Of a DNA stretch of 52,174 nt, positions 1-7,989 are shown in pieces (position 1 is the stretch's first letter; every line of letters begins with the position of its first letter). Source of the stretch: Streptomyces sp. NBRC 110611 (GTDB taxonomy: Bacteria > Actinomycetota > Actinomycetes > Streptomycetales > Streptomycetaceae); NCBI RefSeq assembly GCF_001590865.1, contig NZ_BBUY01000019.1:1-52174 (forward strand). Direction: 5' to 3'. The position numbers and the translations under genes are program-made. The notes beneath the pieces are model-generated. The model saw only the letters and a program-made list of their open reading frames with translations. It was not told where the DNA came from and searched no databases.

Positions 1-43
1 ACGAAGCCCGCCCGACACACACCGGCGCAGCCGGGCCGGTTCA

Positions 44-69
44 GGCCGGGCCCGGCCGGGCCCGGCCGG
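44..69. repeat. Short G+C-rich tandem repeat (10-bp unit, 2.6 copies)
   Basis: The decamer GGCCGGGCCC is repeated head to tail just downstream of the stop codon of the EamA-type gene. Each unit contains the palindrome GGGCCC, so the RNA could fold. It may act as a 3' barrier or terminator for the minus-strand gene, but no T-run is seen. Nothing else is recognisable in bases 1-118. Confidence 0.4.
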
Positions 70-118
70 TGAGCCTCCTCGTCCGCGGGCGCCACGGCCC
101 GGCTCATATCGGCCCAGC

Positions 119-1057
119 TCAGCCCGGTCCAGCTCCCGCTGCCACCTTGGGGCCGTGGACCGCGCCCGGATCCCGGTCTTCGTCCGCCGGCCCGGGGCCG
201 CGCCGGGCCCCGCTCAGCAGCGTGACGGCCACCCCGCCCACCAGGAGAGCCGCCGCGCACCAGCGCAAGGCGCTCACGCCCTCGCCGAGCAGCAACGCCG
301 CCGAGGACATCCCGAAGACAGGCACCAGGAGCGAGTACGGGGCGACGGCGGAGGCGTCGTATGTACGGAGCAGGCGGCTCCAGACCACGAAGCCGAAGAC
401 GGTCGAGCCCCAGGCCACGTAGAGGAGCGCTCCGGCTCCGCTGAGGTCCAGGGCGCGCAGTGCGGCGAGGTCGGCGGCGGGGCCCTCGAAGAGCAGCGAG
501 AGAGCCGTCAGCGGAGCCACCGGCACCACACAAGTCCACACGATGAAGTTCAGGGCCCGGGGCGGTGAGGCCTTGCGGGTGGCCACGTTGGCCACACCCC
601 AAAAAGCGGCGGCCGTCACGACCAGCACGAAGCCGAGCAGCGGACCGGAAGTGCCCTCGTCGACCGCGGCGAGCGCGATGCCGGCCAGGGCGATGACCAT
701 GCCCAGCAGGCGTGTGCGGCCGGGGCGTTCGCCCAGTACGGCGGCCGCGAGCACGGCGGTGAACACCGACTGCACCTGAAGGACGAGTGAGGACAGGCCC
801 GCCGGCATCCCTTCGTGCATGCCGACGAACAGCAGGCCGAACTTGCCGACGCCGAGCGCCAGCCCGACGGTGACGATCCACCGCCAGGGAACGCAGGGGC
901 GGCCGACGAAGAAGACCGCGGGCAGCGCGGCGGCGAGGAACCGCAGAGCGGAGAAGAGCAGCGGAGGGAAGTGGCCGAGGCCGACCTCGATGACGACGAA
1001 GTTGACACCCCAGACGGCGGCGACGACAACGGCGAGAGCTATGTGCACAGGACGCAT
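119..1057 (-). CDS. EamA/DMT-family exporter
   Basis: This is a 312-residue inner-membrane protein of the drug/metabolite transporter superfamily (EamA family). It is built of about ten hydrophobic helices arranged as two EamA halves, with motifs such as VWGVNFV in helix 1 and FWGVANVATRK at the start of the second half. Family members export amino acids or other small metabolites; the substrate here cannot be read from sequence. I start at the ATG before RPVHIAL rather than at an in-frame start 13 codons upstream, because the shorter form begins directly before the first membrane helix. The C-terminal tail is charged and Gly/Pro-rich. It is divergent from a LysR regulator 99 bp away, a common pairing in which the regulator controls the exporter. 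Confidence 0.9.
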   Translation of the reverse strand: MRPVHIALAVVVAAVWGVNFVVIEVGLGHFPPLLFSALRFLAAALPAVFFVGRPCVPWRWIVTVGLALGVGKFGLLFVGMHEGMPAGLSSLVLQVQSVFTAVLAAAVLGERPGRTRLLGMVIALAGIALAAVDEGTSGPLLGFVLVVTAAAFWGVANVATRKASPPRALNFIVWTCVVPVAPLTALSLLFEGPAADLAALRALDLSGAGALLYVAWGSTVFGFVVWSRLLRTYDASAVAPYSLLVPVFGMSSAALLLGEGVSALRWCAAALLVGGVAVTLLSGARRGPGPADEDRDPGAVHGPKVAAGAGPG

Positions 1058-1102
1058 GGGCCGAGCATCCCGGCAGCGGACCGTGAAGACCAGCACAGAT
1101 CA

Positions 1103-1131
1103 CTTCATGGTTGGATGCAGCAATACTGAAG
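1103..1131. promoter_or_regulatory. Possible LysR-type operator between exporter and regulator
   Basis: In the 99-bp divergent intergenic region CTTCA and TGAAG form an interrupted inverted repeat with a 19-nt spacer. LysR-type regulators usually bind interrupted dyads in the shared promoter of a divergent target. The dyad is short, so the assignment rests mostly on context. Confidence 0.3.
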
Positions 1132-1156
1132 GGTTTCGTCTCGTCGAGGGGGTTCG

Positions 1157-2131
1157 ATGCTGGATCTGGCCCGGCTGCGGGCACTGCACGCGGTCTCGGT
1201 GCACGGCTCCGTGGGAGCGGCCGCCACGGCGCTCGGATACACGCCGTCCGCGGTGTCGCAGCAGATCGCGAAGCTGGAGCGGGAGACCCGCACGACGCTG
1301 CTGGAGCGGCAGGGCCGCGGGGTGGTACTCACCGACGCGGCACGGCAACTGGCCGGTACGGCAGAGGAGTTGCTCGCCCTCGTGGAGCAGGCCGAGACGG
1401 CGCTGGAGGAACGGCGCGGGCGGCCGGCGGGACGACTGCTGATAGCCGCCTTCCCCACAGCGGCCCGCGGCCTGCTGCCACCGGTCCTCGCCCGGCTCGC
1501 CGCGCTCCACGACGACCTCGACGCCCGGCTCGTCGAAGCGGAACCGCACCAGTCGGTGGACCTGGTCGCCCGCGGCGCGGTGGACCTGGCCGTCACCCAC
1601 GACTGGGACATCGCACCGCTGCCCGCCCCGGAAGGGGTCGAGCGGGCGGCGCTCGGCGACGACCCCTCGGAGGTCGCCGTGACGGCCGGGCATCCGCTGG
1701 CCAGGCTGGCCGCGGAGAGACTGGGCGGCACCCTGGAGCGGGCGGACCTGGCGGGCGAACGCTGGATCTGCCAGCCCCCGGGATCGGTGTGCCACGACTG
1801 GCTGGTCCGGACGCTGCGCGCCTCCGGCCACGAGCCCTTCCTCGCCTACCAAGTGACGGAGTACCAGACGCAACTGGCGCTGGTCGCCGCCGGACTCGGC
1901 ATCGCCCTGATACCCCGCCTCGGCCGGGGCCCCCTACCGGACAACGTGGTGACACTGCCGCTCGAACCGGCCCCGATGCGACGGCTGTATGCGGTCTGGC
2001 GCCCGGGAGCGGCGCGCCGCCCGGCGATCACCGAAACCGTACGCGCACTGCGCCCCCACACCACGCCCCTCACCACCCCGGCGGACCGCCCCGACGGACC
2101 ACCACCGGACGACGGCGGACGACTGCGGTGA
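1157..2131 (+). CDS. LysR-family transcriptional regulator
   Basis: The protein has 324 residues. The N-terminal winged helix-turn-helix (about residues 1-60) is typical: LRALHAVSVHGSVGAAATAL followed by SAVSQQIAKLE and LLERQGRGVVLT. A periplasmic-binding-like effector domain follows from about residue 90 to 295. The last 25 residues are Pro/Arg-rich and probably disordered. The start is preceded by GAGGGGG. It is divergent from the EamA exporter, its likely target, and probably regulates its own gene. The inducer is unknown. Confidence 0.92.
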   Translation: MLDLARLRALHAVSVHGSVGAAATALGYTPSAVSQQIAKLERETRTTLLERQGRGVVLTDAARQLAGTAEELLALVEQAETALEERRGRPAGRLLIAAFPTAARGLLPPVLARLAALHDDLDARLVEAEPHQSVDLVARGAVDLAVTHDWDIAPLPAPEGVERAALGDDPSEVAVTAGHPLARLAAERLGGTLERADLAGERWICQPPGSVCHDWLVRTLRASGHEPFLAYQVTEYQTQLALVAAGLGIALIPRLGRGPLPDNVVTLPLEPAPMRRLYAVWRPGAARRPAITETVRALRPHTTPLTTPADRPDGPPPDDGGRLR

Positions 2132-2215
2132 CGTGACGCGCGCCATGACGGGCCATCACGCGGCAGCGAGTGACGCACGGTGATGTGTCGTCGTCGCTTC
2201 CCCTGTCGCGTCACG
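2132..2215. terminator. Nested inverted repeats between convergent genes
   Basis: CGTGACGCG at 2132-2140 pairs perfectly with CGCGTCACG at 2207-2215. Inside that, CATCAC at 2155-2160 pairs with GTGATG at 2180-2185. The structure lies between the stop codons of the LysR gene and the convergent secreted-protein gene, so a bidirectional terminator is the simplest reading. The loop is large, so folding is uncertain. Confidence 0.4.
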
Positions 2216-2224
2216 TGCGGGCCG

Positions 2225-3031
2225 TCAGGGCTGGACGTCGACCGGCTGCTCGGTGCGGAGGTCACTGACGAAGCCGTTGTCGACCGCGCGCATCCAGTAG
2301 GAGTGTGTGCGGACCGCGGCGGGAATGGCGGCGTCCCGCTCCAGTTCGCGGTTCATGGAGGTAGCGCCGCCCTTGACGTCCCGCTGGAACGTGTAGGGAT
2401 CCCACAGGCCGAGTTCGCTGATGTAGAAGGGCTTGCGTTCCATCAGCATGACCTGGTCCGGATTTCCCTGTGGCGGCTGCCAGTTGACGCGCACGGTGGC
2501 CCCGTCGAGGCGTTCGACCGAGGTGAGTTCCGGTGCCTTCGGGATCGCGGAGGGGGCGGCGGGTGTGAGGATGCCGCTGTGGATCGTACGGGGCACTGAG
2601 GGGTCGTAGCCTTCCGGGTTCTGCAGCTCGCCCGTGACGCGAAGGGCCGCAGGGGCCCGGGACTGCCCGGTCCGGCCGCCCGTGCACGCGTCGACCTGGG
2701 TGGCCTTGCGCCAGCCGCCGGACACCCTGACGTCGGCCTCCTTCTGGAGCTTCAGCTCGCGGGCGTCACCGTCGAAGATTCCGCTCACGGAGTAGGCGTA
2801 GCGCGAGTCGTGGGAGCGGACCACCTGATAGCTGCACCGGTCCACGGCCGCGGCGCGCGCGTCGACCGCCGACCGGTGCGCGGGCGCGCTGCGCGCCGGT
2901 CCGGCGGTGGAGGTGAGGGCCGGAGCGGCGGCGGGGGCCGGCGGAGCCGCTGTGGCCACGGCGGCGCCCGAGGCGAGAGCCGCGAGGCTCAGGGCACATA
3001 CAGCGATTCGGGCGGTGGTACGGGACAGCAT
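2225..3031 (-). CDS. Secreted protein with C-terminal fibronectin-III-like domain
   Basis: The protein has 268 residues. A Sec-type signal peptide occupies residues 1 to about 30 (two Arg, then a hydrophobic stretch ending in AVATAAPP), followed by an Ala/Pro-rich linker. The middle (about residues 65-165) contains two Cys and many polar residues and belongs to no family I recognise. The C-terminal 95 residues resemble a fibronectin type III fold, with PKAPELTSVERLDGATVRVN and a downstream strand YWMRAVDNGF. The ATG has GGAGG 8 bases upstream. The protein is likely extracellular, perhaps binding a polymer or partner protein; no catalytic motif is visible. Codons upstream of this ATG stay open but lack a signal-peptide-like sequence. 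Confidence 0.75.
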   Translation of the reverse strand: MLSRTTARIAVCALSLAALASGAAVATAAPPAPAAAPALTSTAGPARSAPAHRSAVDARAAAVDRCSYQVVRSHDSRYAYSVSGIFDGDARELKLQKEADVRVSGGWRKATQVDACTGGRTGQSRAPAALRVTGELQNPEGYDPSVPRTIHSGILTPAAPSAIPKAPELTSVERLDGATVRVNWQPPQGNPDQVMLMERKPFYISELGLWDPYTFQRDVKGGATSMNRELERDAAIPAAVRTHSYWMRAVDNGFVSDLRTEQPVDVQP

Positions 3032-3172
3032 GCGGCCTCCGATGACATCTTGCGGTTGATGCGGCTGTGGGGTTGATGCGGCTCTGTGGTTGACGGGAGC
3101 CCCACCCGGCGCCGGCGCGCGGGCGGCAGGCGGGCAGGGCGGCGCGGGCGGGCGGTGCGGGCTGAGCGCGTA

Positions 3173-3192
3173 AACGTTCCGGAACGTTCCGG
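3173..3192. promoter_or_regulatory. Overlapping perfect palindromes, operator-like
   Basis: The 20 bases AACGTTCCGGAACGTTCCGG contain two overlapping perfect palindromes: a 16-mer at 3173-3188 and a 14-mer at 3179-3192. The site is 142 bp upstream of the start of the secreted fibronectin-like gene, on its promoter side. Two overlapping dyads with a 10-bp register suit cooperative binding of a dimeric repressor on one face of the helix. The regulator is unknown. Confidence 0.55.
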
Positions 3193-3223
3193 CGGACCGT
3201 CCCGGGTGCGGACCGCTCCTGAT

Positions 3224-3293
3224 CGAGAGCACCGAATCGAGAACACCGAATCAGGAGCGTCGAAACGGGAGTGTCGAATTCGAGAGCCCCGAT
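3224..3293. repeat. Five degenerate 14-bp tandem repeats
   Basis: Five consecutive 14-base units start at 3224, 3238, 3252, 3266 and 3280. The first two (CGAGAGCACCGAAT and CGAGAACACCGAAT) differ by one base. Later copies decay but keep the GAG...CGAA pattern. The array is 32 bp from the compound palindrome. No gene overlaps it with confidence. Confidence 0.65.
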
Positions 3294-3916
3294 CAGGTTC
3301 GGACACTACCGGCAATGAAGAGTCATGAGGCAGTCAAGAATTGGCAAAGCGCAGGTTTTGCGTCAACTTTGGCGTTCGCACGACAGGCCGGCCTCTCCTG
3401 CCGCGCCGCCCCTCCTACACGGCACGGCGGCCGCTGTCGAGAACACGTCTTCCGGCCAAGAAAACAACGATGACTATCCGCCGGCCGTCCCGGCTTCTAG
3501 CGTGCCCCACGTCGCGCCCTTGGCGAGGTGAGAGGAACCACGTGATACGCACCGACGGTCAGGCAGGTCTTCCCGGCTGCTCCGGACATGGCACCCGAGC
3601 TGCTCCGCAGCCATGACGGTGCCGGCTACGCGCGCTCGCCGCGGCCAGGCGCCGTGACCACACCTCGTTGCACGTGGTATTGATCCGCACTCGTTCCGTG
3701 TCCGTCGGCCCACGTATTCCGCCCGAGTTCTCGATGTCCGGATTACGTACATACCGCTGGTGCACAACGGCTGCGAGGCCGCCGCCTCCACCTCTCCACA
3801 CCCCCAAACCCGGTCCCCGTCCCACGGATTCCCGCACCGGCCGCCCCGGCGACGTCGCCCCCGCAGGCCAAGACGCCGAGGCGAATCCGCCAGATCCGAT
3901 CACGAGGAGCGCAACC

Positions 3917-4936
3917 ATGGTCCGCAACATCACCGTGCCGACTCCGATTCAGATCGATTTTCCCGTCTCCCGCCTGGACACGGTGTCCCGGGGGTGGGTG
4001 CAGGAACGCGCCGAACAGGTGGTTCGGCTGCTGCGCGGCACCCCGTACCGGCACCTCGCCTCCAGCGTCAGGGCCTGCGCCGACCTCACCGAGATCGTCT
4101 ATCCCCTGGCGGACACCGAGCACGTGAAGGCACCGGCGGAATGGCTGCTCTGGGTCTACCCCCTGGACGAGTACTGCGAGAAGCTCGCCCGTTCCTCGGC
4201 CGAGGGGATGCGGTTCGTGGAGCACATCTTCGCGTCCATGACGGCTGATGCGCCGCCTTCGGAGCCCGTCGGCCGCGGTATGCGGGAGATGTGGCTGGCC
4301 GCCCGGGCCGTCATGAGCGACGCCTGGCAGCAGGAGTTCCTGGAGGACCTGCACGCGTACCTGACCACCGCGGTGCGGTCGGCGACCGAACTCGCCCGGG
4401 AACCTCTGCCGTCGCTGGAGGAGTTCATAGCCTTCCGGCGTGACCTGTCCGGCACCAAGCCCACGGTCGATCTCGTGGAGGCGTCGGCGGGCGTACGACT
4501 GCCCGACTCGGTACGGGCCGCGCGGAGCTGGCAGACGGTCAAGGCCTGCTGTGCGGACGTGATCGCCTGGACCAACTGCTACTACTCCTACGGGAGAGAG
4601 CACAGCGAAGGCGAACGTCACAACCTCGTGAACCACTTCGTCGAGACGGCCGGCATGGACGTGGCAGCGGCCAGGGACGAAGTGGCCCGGATGATCAATT
4701 CCCGGGTACATGAGTTCCTCGACGCCGCGGCGGCGCTGTCGGCGGACGAGTCCGCCGCCGGGCTGAGCCCGGCGGACCGGGAATCCGTCAGCCGCTGTGT
4801 CCTCGGCCTCACGTACTGGATGCGCGGCCATCTGGACTGGTACCTCCAGATCTGCCCCGAACGCTTCTCCGAGCCCGAACGGCTGCGAGCCGACGATGCG
4901 TTCCGTCCGGAGGGAGGCCGGCAGGGCCATGAGTGA
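3917..4936 (+). CDS. Class I terpene synthase (terpene cyclase)
   Basis: The 339-residue protein has the length and motif order of bacterial class I terpene cyclases, which ionise a prenyl diphosphate with three Mg ions and cyclise the cation. The aspartate-rich motif is DEYCE at 84-88, a variant of DDxxD/E. The NSE triad is N220, S224, E228 in NCYYSYGRE. An Arg at 174, 46 residues before N220, fits the diphosphate sensor. The usual C-terminal RY pair is RF here (316-317), after WMRGHLDW. The ATG follows GAGGAG at good spacing. The stop overlaps the next gene (methyltransferase) by 8 bases, so the two are translationally coupled. The product is unknown; the coupled methyltransferase suggests a methylated precursor or product. 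Family assignment is firm; substrate (C10, C11, C15 or C16) is open. Confidence 0.88.
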   Translation: MVRNITVPTPIQIDFPVSRLDTVSRGWVQERAEQVVRLLRGTPYRHLASSVRACADLTEIVYPLADTEHVKAPAEWLLWVYPLDEYCEKLARSSAEGMRFVEHIFASMTADAPPSEPVGRGMREMWLAARAVMSDAWQQEFLEDLHAYLTTAVRSATELAREPLPSLEEFIAFRRDLSGTKPTVDLVEASAGVRLPDSVRAARSWQTVKACCADVIAWTNCYYSYGREHSEGERHNLVNHFVETAGMDVAAARDEVARMINSRVHEFLDAAAALSADESAAGLSPADRESVSRCVLGLTYWMRGHLDWYLQICPERFSEPERLRADDAFRPEGGRQGHE

Positions 4937-5891
4937 CACCAGGGGAGTCATCAGGGGAAACGTAAGGGGAGTCACCGGGACCGCGCGTGAGGACCAGATA
5001 TCCACCGCACGGGACCATCTCGATGCCAAGGCCTCCCACATAGTGGAGAAATACGGTCCCGGCCCGCGGGTCCACTACCACATCGGACTGTTCGACGGCG
5101 ACGGCGACGAGCCCGACGCCACCAGCAGCAACGCCCTCGGCACCACCGAGGCCGGCATCGAAGGGATCCGCCTGCGCATCACCCGGGCGCAGCACGCCCT
5201 GGTACGCCGTGCCGCGCGGGCATGGTCGGCCGAGGAGATCCTGCGGCCCGGCGCCGAGGTCATCGACGTGGGCACCGGCCTCGGCGGAGGCGCCATCCAC
5301 TGGGCCGAGCGGTACGGCGTCATCGTGTGGGCGGTCACCAACGTCGCCTCGCACATCGCGCACATCGAGCGCTTCGCGGCCGAGGCCGGCGTCGGCGACC
5401 TGGTGCGGCCGGTACTGTCCGACGCACGGGACATCCCGGCCCCCGGACGCACGATCGACGCGGCCGTCGCCATGGAGAGCCTGTGCTACATGCCTCGCCG
5501 CCTGGTGTTCGGCCGGCTGGCCGAGCTGGTCAGGCCGGGCGGCTGGCTGTGCGTCCAGGACGTGTTCCTGCGGCGCCCGCGATGGCAGCCGGCCTTCGAC
5601 GCGTACTGGAAGACGTCCATCGGGACGAAGGACGAATACGTCGCCGCAGCCCGCGACGCCGGCTTCGTCCTCGACCGTGACGAGGACGTGAGCCGCTGGA
5701 CGAGCGAGTTCTGGGTGCAGAGCATGGCATGGGCCGAAGCGAGGATCGTCCAGCTCGAAGCGCAGTGGGAACGGGACGCGCAGCTGCATCATCGCCTCGT
5801 CGAATCCCTACGCTGGCACGCGGGCTTCCACCGGGCCTGGCGCGATCACGCCATCGAGGTACGGCTGCTGCGGTTCCAGCGCCGCGGGTGA
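4929..5891 (+). CDS. SAM-dependent methyltransferase coupled to the terpene synthase
   Basis: The protein has 320 residues with a Rossmann-type class I methyltransferase fold. SAM-binding motif I is VIDVGTGLGGGA (111-122), followed by an RYG and a beta-2 segment VWAVTN. The N-terminal part contains VHYHIGLFDG (48-57), which resembles the segment of geranyl-diphosphate C-methyltransferases with a YHHHYGIGD-like sequence. With the 8-base overlap with a terpene cyclase, this suggests C-methylation of a prenyl diphosphate before cyclisation. Identity to the known 2-methylisoborneol enzyme looks low by eye, so another position or substrate, or methylation of the finished terpene, remains possible. 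Convergent with the conservon P450. Confidence 0.8.
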   Translation: MSDTRGVIRGNVRGVTGTAREDQISTARDHLDAKASHIVEKYGPGPRVHYHIGLFDGDGDEPDATSSNALGTTEAGIEGIRLRITRAQHALVRRAARAWSAEEILRPGAEVIDVGTGLGGGAIHWAERYGVIVWAVTNVASHIAHIERFAAEAGVGDLVRPVLSDARDIPAPGRTIDAAVAMESLCYMPRRLVFGRLAELVRPGGWLCVQDVFLRRPRWQPAFDAYWKTSIGTKDEYVAAARDAGFVLDRDEDVSRWTSEFWVQSMAWAEARIVQLEAQWERDAQLHHRLVESLRWHAGFHRAWRDHAIEVRLLRFQRRG

Positions 5892-5915
5892 CAGGGCCCG
5901 GCCCGAGAACCCGCG
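5883..5915. terminator. Possible bidirectional terminator, terpene operon/conservon
   Basis: CGCGGGT at 5883-5889 pairs with ACCCGCG at 5909-5915 across a 19-nt G+C-rich loop. It overlaps the methyltransferase stop codon and precedes the convergent P450 stop codon (5969). The stem is short, so this is a weak call. Confidence 0.35.
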
Positions 5916-5968
5916 CCGCAGATGCCGGGATTCTCGTCCGACGAGGCGCGGGCCCCTGCGGAGCGCGG

Positions 5969-7372
5969 TCAGCGGCGGCGGAACAGGCGGCCCAGCCACG
6001 GCCACAGATTCTGCAGCCCGGCCGGTGACCGGGGCCGGGCTGCGGCGGGCACACCATCCGGCGCGTGGGACGCGGCGGGGGGCTGCTCCGGACCGGGCCC
6101 GGTACCTCCGGCGGGCACACCGACAGGGCGCTGGGGGGTGAAGGTCACCGGGAGTTCCTCGAGGTGCTGGGACATGAGTGTGCCCCGGCGCTTGAGCGCG
6201 GAGTCGTCGACGGACAGCTCGATGTCGGGCAGACGGGACAACAGCGCCTCGATGCCGGTGTCGGCGATGGCACGGCCGATGTCCTGGCCGGGGCACTCGT
6301 GCGGCCCGGCGCTGAACGCCAGATGCGAGCGGTTGCCGTGCACCGGCTGGGACAGGTCCGGCCGGATCTCCGGGTCGACATTGCCCGCGACCAGGCCGAG
6401 CAGCAGCATGTCGCCGCCCTTGATCTGCTGACCGCCCAGCACCGTGTCGGCCGTCGCCCAGCGGCCCAGGATCGTGTTGAGGGGCGGCTGGTCCCACAGG
6501 ACCTGTTCCAGTGCGTCGGGCAGCGTCATACGGCCACCCGAGAGACTCGCGCGGAACCGGTGGTCGGTGAGCACCATCCGCAGCGTGTTCGCGATCAGGT
6601 TGGCGGTGGTCTCGTAGGCCGCGACCAGAACGACCCGGACATGCGCCAGGACCTCGACGTCCGTCAGGTCGGCGTGGTGGTCGAGCAGCCAGGACGTCAG
6701 GTCATGGCCACGGGCGGCCTTCTTGTTCTCCACGAGCTGGTACAGCGTGGTGGTGACGTACTCGTCGCTGGCGAGCGCGCTCTCCGTGCCCTGGATCATG
6801 TCGCGGACCGCCCGGACGAGCTTGGGGCCGTGCTCCTCCGGTGCCCCGACCAGCTGGGTCGCGACCAGCATCGGCAGCTGACTGGAGAAGTCCGCCACGA
6901 GATCGGCCCGGCCCTGCGCCACGAAACCGTCGATCAGCTGGTGGGCGAAGCGTGTGACATAGCGGCGTACCCCGCGCCGGTCGAAGCGCTGCAGGGAGTC
7001 CAGCACCGCACCGCGCAGCCGCTCGAAGACCGGGCCGTCGTTGAAGTTGATCACGGGCCACCACGTCACCATCGGGCCCAGCGGATGGTCGGCGGGGATC
7101 ACCGTCCCCTCCCGCGCGGCGCGCCAGGTGCGGGGGTCGCGGGAGAAGCGGCTGGGGTTACGGGCCACCTCCAGGTTCTCGTTGTGGCCGAGCACCAGCC
7201 AGGCCGGCAGGTCTCCGTGCACGAGCACGGGGGCCACCGGGCCGTGTTCCGCGCGCAGTTTCTCGTACAGGGCCATGGGATCGCGCCGGGCTTCCGGGCC
7301 GTGGAGGCGTTGCCGGCCGTCCGGGCCCAGGCCGTGGGCCGGGCACTCCGGTGGCGGGGAAGGCATGTTCAT
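5969..7372 (-). CDS. cvnE: CYP157-type cytochrome P450, last gene of the conservon
   Basis: The 467-residue protein is a P450: heme-ligand loop FSAGPHECPGQ with Cys360, and I-helix VVLVAAYETTANL. Where nearly all P450s have ExxR in the K helix, this one has E289-Q-V-L-W293. That deviation (EQSLW in described members) marks the CYP157 family, which is typically found as the final gene of conservon operons. The N-terminus begins CPAHGLGPDGRQRL as in the family. The last 60 residues are Pro/Gly-rich and probably disordered. Its ATG overlaps the cvnD stop as ATGA. Conservon P450s are thought to act with the membrane-associated CvnA-D complex; no substrate is established. Unlike some conservons, no CYP154 gene follows; instead a terpene pair converges on it. 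Confidence 0.9.
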   Translation of the reverse strand: MNMPSPPPECPAHGLGPDGRQRLHGPEARRDPMALYEKLRAEHGPVAPVLVHGDLPAWLVLGHNENLEVARNPSRFSRDPRTWRAAREGTVIPADHPLGPMVTWWPVINFNDGPVFERLRGAVLDSLQRFDRRGVRRYVTRFAHQLIDGFVAQGRADLVADFSSQLPMLVATQLVGAPEEHGPKLVRAVRDMIQGTESALASDEYVTTTLYQLVENKKAARGHDLTSWLLDHHADLTDVEVLAHVRVVLVAAYETTANLIANTLRMVLTDHRFRASLSGGRMTLPDALEQVLWDQPPLNTILGRWATADTVLGGQQIKGGDMLLLGLVAGNVDPEIRPDLSQPVHGNRSHLAFSAGPHECPGQDIGRAIADTGIEALLSRLPDIELSVDDSALKRRGTLMSQHLEELPVTFTPQRPVGVPAGGTGPGPEQPPAASHAPDGVPAAARPRSPAGLQNLWPWLGRLFRRR

Positions 7373-7989
7373 GAGGTCTCCGTAACAACAAGCGAGTGCA
7401 GATAGTGCATCAGGGTCATCAGGACGTCGCGGCTGGAATCACGGCGCCGGGCGTCACAGGACAGCAGGGGCACCGCCTTGGGCAGGTCGAGAGCGGTACG
7501 CAGCTCCTGCAGCGCGTACACCGGCGCTCCCGGAAAGGCGTTGACCGCGACGACGAAGGGGACGCCGCGTTCCTCGAGACGGCCCATCACATCGAAGCTG
7601 ACCTCCAGGCGACGGGTGTCCACCAGCACCACAGCGCCCAGAGCGCCTTCGAACAGTCCGTTCCACAGGAACCAGAACCGCTGCTGGCCGGGGGTGCCGA
7701 ACAGATACAGGATCAGCTCGTCGCTGATGCTGATCCGTCCGAAGTCCATCGCGACCGTGGTCGCCGTCTTGCGCTCCACCCACGCGCGGTCGTCGACGCC
7801 GACCCCGGCCTGGGTCATCGTCTCCTCGGTGGTGAGCGGGCGGATCTCACTCACCGAGCCGACCAGGGTGGTCTTGCCGACCCCGAAGCCGCCCACCACC
7901 ACGATCTTGACCGCGGCGGAAGCCGTGTGCGGCAGCCGCTCCTCGCTGAGCGGCTCCATGAGGGCGGGTTCACAGTCTTTGAAGTCCAT
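7369..7989 (-). CDS. cvnD: Conservon small GTPase-like protein CvnD
   Basis: This 206-residue protein of the ATP/GTP-binding family replaces the small G protein in conservon complexes. The P-loop is GGFGVGKTT (33-41), and the switch II/G3 region is FGTPGQQRFWF. The NKxD motif of classical Ras-like proteins is reduced to VAVNAF, as often in this family. The start ATG lies inside the end of cvnC (20-base overlap), and the stop overlaps cvnE by 4 bases, so production is tightly coupled. The protein is expected to associate with CvnB and CvnC at the membrane near the CvnA sensor. Confidence 0.93.
   Translation of the reverse strand: MDFKDCEPALMEPLSEERLPHTASAAVKIVVVGGFGVGKTTLVGSVSEIRPLTTEETMTQAGVGVDDRAWVERKTATTVAMDFGRISISDELILYLFGTPGQQRFWFLWNGLFEGALGAVVLVDTRRLEVSFDVMGRLEERGVPFVVAVNAFPGAPVYALQELRTALDLPKAVPLLSCDARRRDSSRDVLMTLMHYLHSLVVTETS

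Larger units (their letters stand above)
3032..3916. other. Gene-free region with repeats upstream of the terpene synthase
   Basis: I see no convincing gene in these 885 bases. The region holds a 20-bp compound palindrome (3173-3192) and a five-copy degenerate 14-bp repeat (3224-3293), listed separately. A comparatively A+T-rich stretch at about 3300-3480 could contain promoters. The last 200 bases before the terpene synthase stay open in its frame and would encode a Pro-rich extension, but the good ribosome binding site lies only before the ATG at 3917. Confidence 0.6.

Noticed and set aside
3917..5891. 2-methylisoborneol (2-MIB) gene pair
   Set aside because: The order of functions is similar and a family 2B encapsulin is in the window, but the methyltransferase differs from remembered geranyl-diphosphate 2-C-methyltransferase sequence, the cyclase motif is DEYCE, and the encapsulin is 22 kb away with its own cargo. 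Not claimed.
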